Below, piece after piece: positions 58,539-64,000 of a DNA stretch of 64,000 bases. The first letter of the stretch is position 1. Every line of letters begins with the position of its first letter. The position numbers and the translations under genes were made by a program. Origin of the DNA: Pseudonocardia sp. 73-21. Lineage in GTDB: Bacteria > Actinomycetota > Actinomycetes > Mycobacteriales > Pseudonocardiaceae. The notes under the pieces are model-generated. The model was given only the letters and a program-made list of their open reading frames with translations. It did not search any database and was not told the DNA's origin. The stretch spans positions 1-64,000 of the forward strand of contig NZ_MKVV01000063.1 in the NCBI RefSeq assembly GCF_001899645.1, given 5' to 3'.

Positions 58539-59282
58539 CTACAGCCAGCGCGACACGCCGCCGTGCCCGGAGCACGTGCCGGAACGGTGCTGGCTGAAGC
58601 TGTACTCGCCGTCCTTGCACTGGGCGGTGGCCCCGGGCGGAGCAGAAGCCGCGGCGACGGGCCGGGGCACGCAGTTGCCACTGGAGTTGATGTAGCTGTT
58701 CGCGCCGCAGCTGGAGCCCGCGGCGGGCTTGGGGGCGGCGGGCTGGGCCGCCACCGGCAGCGGCGCGGCGGGTTTCGCCGCCACGGGCCGGGGCGCGACG
58801 GGCTGTGCCACCACGGGCTGCGCCACCACCGGCCGCGGCGCCGCGACAGCCTGCGGGACGGCGGCCCCGGGACCCACCGCCGGGGCGGCCGCGGCGGCCG
58901 GGACCGGTGCCGTCGCGGTGGTCGGAGCGGCGGCGAGGGGCGCCACCGTCGCCGGCTCCGACGTCGGAACCGCGGCCGGTACCGGGGCGGCGTTGGCCAC
59001 CGCCGTCACGGGCGGGCGGGGCGGCAGACCCGCCGCCGTGACCCCGCCCCCGACCACGAAGAACACCGGAGCCACGAGGAGCGCCGCCACCGACCGGCGC
59101 CGCGTCCCGGTCGGCGCCCGGCGCGTCCGCCACACCACCACGATCGCCGGGACGACGAGCAGGAAGCAGAGCGTCATCCCCGCCGGCGCGGTGGCCGGGA
59201 ACACGGCGAGCAGCGCCGACACCATCACCAGCCCGAAGACGACCGCCCCGAACCGGTGTCGCCGTACGCTGCCGTCTGCCAT
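58539..59282 (-). CDS. Membrane-anchored DUF3761 protein
   Basis: A protein of 247 residues. Three hydrophobic segments lie near the N-terminus (about 11-28, 34-50 and 65-85), then a 100-residue Ala/Pro/Val linker with repeated VAQPVVAQPV and AAKPAAP units, and a C-terminal DUF3761 domain (GANSYINSSGNCVPRP, then CKDGEYSFSQHRSGTCSGHGGVSRWL) with four Cys, likely two disulfides, outside the cell. Function unknown. It ends three bases from the M13 gene. Confidence 0.8.
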   Translation of the reverse strand: MADGSVRRHRFGAVVFGLVMVSALLAVFPATAPAGMTLCFLLVVPAIVVVWRTRRAPTGTRRRSVAALLVAPVFFVVGGGVTAAGLPPRPPVTAVANAAPVPAAVPTSEPATVAPLAAAPTTATAPVPAAAAAPAVGPGAAVPQAVAAPRPVVAQPVVAQPVAPRPVAAKPAAPLPVAAQPAAPKPAAGSSCGANSYINSSGNCVPRPVAAASAPPGATAQCKDGEYSFSQHRSGTCSGHGGVSRWL

Positions 59283-59423
59283 GTGAGATCTCCCGAGGAC
59301 CGTGGCCACCGTTGGCCGTGCACCCCTTCGTCGCGTCGTGTCGCCTCCTCGTTTCAGCCCGTCATCAGAACTGCGTACAAGATTGCGACGCCCGGAAGCC
59401 GCGCGGCGCACTACGGTGCGGGA

Positions 59424-59975
59424 ATGAGCGACGAGGACTGGGAGGACGACATCGTCCGGGCCCTGCGGTCCCTGACCACGGACGAGTCGGCGAGCCTGGA
59501 GATCGTCCTGATCGACGCCGTCGCGGAGTGGTTGCTCTCGGGCGCCAACCCGGGCGACGGTTACGACGAGGGCCACGCCGGCCACCTCGTCTCCACGCTG
59601 TTCACCGCCCTCGACACGGCGCGGACCTTCCAGCCGCAGCAGCAGCCGCCCGTCACCGACGAGATCCAGCACGCGCGCACCAAGGTCGTCGACGGCGCGC
59701 ACGAGCTGGCCAAGGCCGGCGGCGAGGGCATCCAGCTGATCGTCTCCCGCCTGATCCCCGCGCTGATGGCGGAGCTGCGGAACAACGCGGGCGAGCGCGG
59801 CAAGCAGGCGCACGGCGTGTTCGGCTACCTGCTCTACGCGCTGGCGATCGGCACCGGCGAGGAGCAGGACCCCGCCGTCATGGACGGCCTCACGGCCGCG
59901 TTCGTCGCCTGGGACGCGGTGCTACGCGGCGGCTACGTCGTGCCGTGGCGACCGCGCCCGCCCTCGGCGGACTGA
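59424..59975 (+). CDS. Hypothetical acidic helical protein
   Basis: A protein of 183 residues, mainly helical: DDIVRALRSLTTDESASLEIVLIDAVAEWLLSG, then EIQHARTKVVDGAHELAKAGGEGIQLIVSRLIPALMAEL. No membrane segments or motifs I know. The ATG has GGGA directly upstream. A hairpin follows 35 bases after the stop. Confidence 0.55.
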   Translation: MSDEDWEDDIVRALRSLTTDESASLEIVLIDAVAEWLLSGANPGDGYDEGHAGHLVSTLFTALDTARTFQPQQQPPVTDEIQHARTKVVDGAHELAKAGGEGIQLIVSRLIPALMAELRNNAGERGKQAHGVFGYLLYALAIGTGEEQDPAVMDGLTAAFVAWDAVLRGGYVVPWRPRPPSAD

Positions 59976-60009
59976 GCCTCCCGACGCGGCGCCGCCCGCA
60001 TCCGCGTCA

Positions 60010-60033
60010 GTGCCCGGTGCTGATCCCGGGCAC
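60010..60033 (+). terminator. Probable terminator
   Basis: An 8-bp stem GTGCCCGG/CCGGGCAC (60010-60017 with 60026-60033) with an 8-base loop lies just after the 59424 gene. The rest of the gap up to 60209 holds nothing recognisable. Confidence 0.6.
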
Positions 60034-60209
60034 CGCCCCCGTCTCGGCGGCGGTCATGCCGAGCACGATCCGCAGGGTGTGCACCGCCCGCGATGCGGGG
60101 GTCCCGGCGGGCGGCGGCGTGCACCAGCGTCATCGGGATCACCGGATGACCCTGCTACCGCCGCCTGTCCGCCGGCACCCGATCCGCTGTGTGGCCGGGC
60201 TGTGGGTGC

Positions 60210-61190
60210 TCAGCGCACCAGCTTGCCCAGGGTGCGACCGGCCAGGTCGACCACGCCGGGCTCGTGCCCGTTCGCGACGATGTTGACGATCAGCCCGTCC
60301 ACGCCCGGGTCGAGGACGCGGGCCTGGAGGTCGGCGGCCACGTCGTCGGGGGTGCCGACGAACTGCCGGGCCGTCACGGCCGCGCGCTGCTCGTCCGACA
60401 GCGCGTCGAGGTCGACGCCCGTGCCGAGCAGGAACTCGCGCTGCTGCGCCCGCGCCTTGTCGCCGTCCTCGTCGATCATGACGAAGGCGAGGAAGCTCGT
60501 CTCCAGCGTCGACCGGTCACGGCCCGCCTCCTCGCAGCGCTGCGCCAGCGCGTCGAGCTTGCGGGGCAGGTCCGCGGGGTCGCAGATGATGTTGAGGTGC
60601 TGGGCGAACCGGGCGGCGAGCGCGAACGTCTTCTTCTCGCCGCTGCCGCCGAGCAGGACGGGCAGGTCGTCGCGGACGCGCGGCTCGTTCATGGCCTCCT
60701 TCGTGTGGTACCACTTCCCGTCGAAGGTCGGACGCTCGCCGTGCAGCATCGGCACGATGATCTGCAGTGCCTCGTCGAGGCGCTCGAAACGGTCGGTGAA
60801 GGTGCCGAAGTCGATGCCGAACGAGTTGTGCTCCAGCTCGAACCAGCCCGCCCCGATGCCGAGCACGGCCCGCCCGCCGCTGACCACGTCGAGGGTGGTG
60901 ACGGTCTTCGCCAGCACGGCGGGGTTGCGGTAGGTGTTACCGGTGACCAGAGCCGAGAGCTGGATGCTCGACGTCGCGGTCGCGAGGCCGGACAGCGCCG
61001 AGTACGCCTCCAGCATCGGCTGGTCGGGCGAACCGAGGCCGGGCAGCTGGTAGAAGTGGTCCATCACGAACGCGGCGTCGAAACCGGCGCTCTCGGCCTC
61101 GCGGGCCTGGGCGATCACGGCGGGGAACAGCTCCGCCACCGATCCGGGGTAGCTGAAGTTGGGCATCTGGTAACCGAGACGAATGCTCAC
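60210..61190 (-). CDS. LLM-class F420-dependent oxidoreductase (TIGR03560-like)
   Basis: A protein of 326 residues. Segments SIRLGYQMPNFSYPG, AGFDAAFVMDHFYQLPGL, LVTGNTYRNPAVLAKTVTTLDVVSGGRAVLGIGAGWFELEH and VLLGGSGEKKTFALAARFAQHLNI match this group of F420-linked enzymes. It should transfer hydride to an unknown substrate. GTG 61190 starts at the family N-terminus; a ribosome site is not clear. The second enzyme of this type in the window, but from a different subgroup from the one at 654. Confidence 0.88.
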   Translation of the reverse strand: MSIRLGYQMPNFSYPGSVAELFPAVIAQAREAESAGFDAAFVMDHFYQLPGLGSPDQPMLEAYSALSGLATATSSIQLSALVTGNTYRNPAVLAKTVTTLDVVSGGRAVLGIGAGWFELEHNSFGIDFGTFTDRFERLDEALQIIVPMLHGERPTFDGKWYHTKEAMNEPRVRDDLPVLLGGSGEKKTFALAARFAQHLNIICDPADLPRKLDALAQRCEEAGRDRSTLETSFLAFVMIDEDGDKARAQQREFLLGTGVDLDALSDEQRAAVTARQFVGTPDDVAADLQARVLDPGVDGLIVNIVANGHEPGVVDLAGRTLGKLVR

Positions 61191-61281
61191 ACCGGAAACG
61201 CTATGCCTTCGAGCGCGCTCGAAAGCAAGCCGCTATCGTCCGCACGACTGCCTGCGGTCACCATCATTCGGGAGGTTCGCG

Positions 61282-61887
61282 GTGCCGGACACCACCTGCC
61301 ACATGTCGATCTCGTTGGACGGCTTCGTGGCCGGCCCGGACCAGAGCCGCGAGAACCCTCTGGGCAGGCGGGGCCCGGAGCTGCACGGCTGGCACATCGG
61401 CGACCCGCGGGCCACCGACGCCGACAGGATCGCGAACGACTGGCTCATGCGTCCCCGGGGCGCGTACGTGATGGGACGCAACATGTTCGGCCCCGTCCGC
61501 GGGAACTGGGACGAGGACTGGTCGGGCTGGTGGGGCCCCGAGCCGCCGTACCACGCGCCGGTGTTCGTGCTGACCCACCACTCCCACGACCCGATCGAGA
61601 TGGACGGGGGCACGACCTTCCACTTCGTCACCGACGGCTTCGACGCGGCCTACGCCGCCGCGTGTGACGCCGCCGGGGACGAGGGCGTGGACATCGCCGG
61701 TGGGGCCTCCACCGTCCGGCAGGCGCTGGCCGCCGGCGTGATCGACGAGCTCACGCTCGACATCGCGCCCGTCCTGCTCGGCTCGGGTGAGCGCATGTTC
61801 GACGGGGTCGAGGCCTTCGGCTTCGAGCCCGTCGAGGTGCTGCACTCGCCGCTGACCACCCACATCCGGTACCGGCGCACCGGCTGA
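61282..61887 (+). CDS. Dihydrofolate reductase family protein (RibD C-terminal type)
   Basis: A protein of 201 residues. CHMSISLDGFVAGPDQS at the start, YVMGRNMFG, FVLTHH, VDIAGGASTVRQALAAGVIDELTLDIAPVLLGSG at the end match the RibD C-terminal/DHFR-like group. These use NADPH to reduce varied substrates; a true folate role is unlikely. GGGAGG precedes GTG 61282. Confidence 0.87.
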   Translation: MPDTTCHMSISLDGFVAGPDQSRENPLGRRGPELHGWHIGDPRATDADRIANDWLMRPRGAYVMGRNMFGPVRGNWDEDWSGWWGPEPPYHAPVFVLTHHSHDPIEMDGGTTFHFVTDGFDAAYAAACDAAGDEGVDIAGGASTVRQALAAGVIDELTLDIAPVLLGSGERMFDGVEAFGFEPVEVLHSPLTTHIRYRRTG

Positions 61888-61890
61888 CCG

Positions 61891-62874
61891 CTACCAGCGG
61901 TCGTGGACGTGCGGGGCGATGAGCTCGTCGTAGACGGCCTTCACCTGCGCGTGGACGTCCTCACCCAGGGGCGGCAGGCCGGCGACCGCGGAGTTGCCGC
62001 GGGCCTGCTCGGCGCTGCGGGCGCCGGGAATCACCACCGACACCTGGGGCTGGTCGATCACCCAGCGCAGGGCGAACTGCGCCATGGTCCGCCCGGCCGG
62101 CACCAGCGGCCGCAGCCGCTCCACCGCCTCGAGGCCCACCTCGAACGGCACACCGGAGAACGTCTCGCCCACGTCGAACGCGTCGCCGTTGCGGTTGTAG
62201 TTGCGGTGGTCGTCGGCGCCGAACACCGTGTCCTTCGTGTAGTGCCCGGCGAGCAGGCCCGACGCCAGGGGGACGCGCGCGATGATCTCCACCCCGGCCT
62301 CGGCCGCCCGCGGCAGCACCTCGCCGAGCGGCTTGAGCCGCAACGCGTTGAGGATGATCTGGACGCTCGCGACGCCGGGGCGGGCGATGGCCGTGAGCGC
62401 CTCGCCCACCGTCTCGACGCTCACCCCGTAGGCGGCGATGCGCTTCTCGGCCACCATCTCGTCGAGCGCGTCGAACACCTCGTCGCGGTCGTAGACGGGG
62501 GTGGGCGGGCAGTGCAGCTGCACGAGATCGAGCGTGTCGACGCCGAGGTTGGCGCGCGACCGGTCGTTCCACGCGCGGAAGTTCTCCCGCGTGTAGTTCT
62601 CGGGCACCTGGTCCACGCGCCGGCCCATCTTGGTGGCGACGAAGATCCCGTCGCCGCGCTCCCGGATGCTCTGCCCTGTCAGGAAGCGCCCGACGAGGGT
62701 CTCGCTGCGGCCGTCGCCGTAGACGTCGGCGGTGTCGAAGAACGTGACGCCGCTGTCGGCGGCCGCTCCGAGCACCGCCAGGGCGTCGCCCTCGTCGACC
62801 TCACCCCAGTCGGCCCCGAGCTGCCAGCACCCGAGCCCGACGGGGCTCCATTCCCGACCGATCCGTCCGTTCAC
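61891..62874 (-). CDS. Aldo/keto reductase
   Basis: A protein of 327 residues. The catalytic set is visible: D in FFDTADVYG, Y in that motif, K in VATKMG and H in VQLHCPP. The C-terminal NADP-binding part has VSVVIPGARSAEQARGNSAV. It should reduce aldehydes or ketones with NADPH. Start is GTG 62874. Its stop lies three bases from the convergent DHFR-like gene. Confidence 0.9.
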   Translation of the reverse strand: MNGRIGREWSPVGLGCWQLGADWGEVDEGDALAVLGAAADSGVTFFDTADVYGDGRSETLVGRFLTGQSIRERGDGIFVATKMGRRVDQVPENYTRENFRAWNDRSRANLGVDTLDLVQLHCPPTPVYDRDEVFDALDEMVAEKRIAAYGVSVETVGEALTAIARPGVASVQIILNALRLKPLGEVLPRAAEAGVEIIARVPLASGLLAGHYTKDTVFGADDHRNYNRNGDAFDVGETFSGVPFEVGLEAVERLRPLVPAGRTMAQFALRWVIDQPQVSVVIPGARSAEQARGNSAVAGLPPLGEDVHAQVKAVYDELIAPHVHDRW

Positions 62875-62907
62875 GGACGGATCCTGACACGGTTGAGACG
62901 GCGACGC

Positions 62908-63483
62908 TCAGACGTTGACGCCGTAGTCGCGCGCGATGCCGGCCAGCCCCGACGCGTAGCCCTGCCCGACGGCGCGGAACTTCCAGTCGCCCTGGTGGCG
63001 GTAGACCTCGCCGAACACCATCGCCGTCTCGGTGGAGGCGTCCTCGGAGAGGTCGAAGCGGGCGATCTCGCGGTCGTCGGCGGCGTTGACGATGCGGATG
63101 AACGCGTTCATCACCTGCCCGAAGTTCTGGTGGCGGTTCTCGGCGTCGTAGATGCTCACCGGGAACACGACCTTCGCGACGTTCGGCGCCATACCCGCGA
63201 GGTTGACCTTGATGGCCTCGTCGTCGCCCTCGCCCTCGCCGGTGAGGTTGTCGCCGGTGTGCTCGACGGTGCCGTCGGGGCTGGTGAGGTTGTTGAAGAA
63301 GACGAAGTGCTGGTCGGAGAGGACCTTGCCGTTCTCCCCCAGCAGGATGGCCGACGCGTCGAGATCGTAGTCGGCGCCGGTGGTGGTGCGGACATCCCAG
63401 CCGAGGCCGACCAGGATGTTCGTGAGGCCCGGCGCCTCCTTGCTGAGGCTGACGTTTCCGCCCTTGGCGAGGCTGACACCCAC
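62908..63483 (-). CDS. TerD family protein (stress/tellurite, calcium-binding)
   Basis: A protein of 191 residues with the TerD fold: [71 protein letters not shown] and [17 protein letters not shown]. The acidic loops bind calcium. TerD proteins take part in stress responses and tellurite resistance. GGGAG lies upstream of GTG 63483. No other ter genes are in the window. Confidence 0.93.
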   Translation of the reverse strand: MGVSLAKGGNVSLSKEAPGLTNILVGLGWDVRTTTGADYDLDASAILLGENGKVLSDQHFVFFNNLTSPDGTVEHTGDNLTGEGEGDDEAIKVNLAGMAPNVAKVVFPVSIYDAENRHQNFGQVMNAFIRIVNAADDREIARFDLSEDASTETAMVFGEVYRHQGDWKFRAVGQGYASGLAGIARDYGVNV

Positions 63484-63623
63484 GGTTGCTCCCTCTGTCG
63501 TTCCGAGTGACCCCACCGTAGTGGCCCCCGGAAGCCCGGCGCAGCGGCGAGGCACCCCGGAGTCGATCGACGCGGCCTGACACGGTTCCCGCTCCCCGGC
63601 CGGTGATCTCAGCTTCACGGGAA

Positions 63624-63641
63624 CGCGGTGATCATCGGTTC
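63624..63641. repeat. 18-bp near-palindromic sequence, copy 2
   Basis: Identical to 9080-9097. Here GAA precedes it, giving GAAC...GTTC outer arms around TGATCA. Confidence 0.35.
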
Positions 63642-63699
63642 GGGACGTCGAACCGCATCCAGTACAGCCCCGCGTCCCCGGACGGTGATCACGACCGCG

Positions 63700-64000
63700 G
63701 GGCCGCCCCGGGCCGGTCGTCGCCGCGGCCGAACCCGGCGGGCGGTTCGCCGTCCGCGCGTTCCGGTGGGGTACGGGCACGTTCCGCACCGCCCGCGCGG
63801 CCCGCCACCGGATCGACGGCCCGGTGCTCGTCCCGCACGGTGGCGCCGACCCTCTGGTCCCCGATCCCGCCGTCCAGCACCCGTTCGCGCCGGGCCGCGT
63901 GGCGAGCTGCACATCTGGCCCGACGGCGAGCACCGCGCCACCGCGCGCGACGCGCTGGTCGCCGGCTGGTTCGACGCGGCGCTGCGGACGCCGGGAGCGG
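63700..64000 (+). pseudogene. Alpha/beta-hydrolase C-terminal remnant, running off the window
   Basis: One frame reads [31 protein letters not shown], like the strand and catalytic-Asp loop of lysophospholipase-type hydrolases. Around 63895 the match moves to another frame: [28 protein letters not shown], like the end with the catalytic His (GEH). The N-terminal half with the nucleophile Ser is missing. It looks like a decayed gene; the final part may extend past base 64000. Confidence 0.4.

Noticed and set aside
1..64000. Search by eye for tRNA, rRNA, CRISPR repeats, transposases and integrases
   Set aside because: None found. The defence operon has no visible mobile-element genes or direct-repeat boundaries.

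Overview
The window is a very GC-rich (roughly 70-75 percent by eye) chromosomal segment with dense, mostly short-spaced genes, GTG starts, many 4-nt stop/start overlaps, F420-type luciferase-like oxidoreductases, an EcsC protein, a TerD protein and Pseudonocardiaceae-like hypothetical proteins. I read it as an actinobacterium, most likely Pseudonocardia or a close relative. That placement comes from gene content only. I saw no rRNA, tRNA, CRISPR array, insertion sequence, integrase or replication origin.

Layout. 1-5.3 kb: a C-terminal gene fragment, an F420-type oxidoreductase, an epimerase, an ACT-like protein, a frameshifted septum-formation gene and an acyl-CoA dehydrogenase. 5.3-7.3 kb: a retinal-forming Brp/Blh dioxygenase divergent from a proton-pump rhodopsin, which together make a light-driven pump module. 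7.4-12.4 kb: phosphoglucomutase, a coupled HAD phosphatase/LacI regulator pair, a PP2C-type phosphatase and small proteins. 12.5-20.9 kb: a tightly coupled recC-recB-recD operon. 22.9-30.7 kb, minus strand: HerA-like ATPase, a small membrane protein, SbcD (Mre11), SbcC (Rad50) and a NurA-like nuclease. This is the gene content and order of the archaeal herA-mre11-rad50-nurA DNA-end-resection operon, and a conserved-looking unknown gene diverges from herA. 31.9-44.4 kb: VOC proteins, an SDR/cupin pair, a large PLD-helicase-DUF3427 protein, a TetR/MFS divergon with a clear operator, a patatin gene broken at its catalytic Ser, and an NrtR/ADP-ribosylglycohydrolase divergon with a palindromic operator.

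45.3-54.0 kb: a complete Wadjet-type SMC plasmid-defence operon of the DUF2397/DUF2398/TIGR02680/DUF2399 branch (jetA-jetB-jetC-jetD). A YigZ/IMPACT gene is translationally coupled to jetD. A 5'-truncated gene remnant lies immediately upstream and a doubly deleted wax-ester-synthase pseudogene immediately downstream. 54.9-64 kb: an AhpD-like protein, a Cys-rich protein, an M13 metallopeptidase, a DUF3761 protein, another F420-type oxidoreductase, a DHFR-like reductase, an aldo/keto reductase, TerD and a hydrolase remnant that runs off the end.

The main theme is DNA-end processing. RecBCD, a HerA/SbcCD/NurA cluster, a PLD-helicase and a Wadjet SMC complex all lie within about 41 kb. The most unusual pieces are the archaeal-order herA-sbcD-sbcC-nurA cluster and the five-gene Wadjet-YigZ unit.
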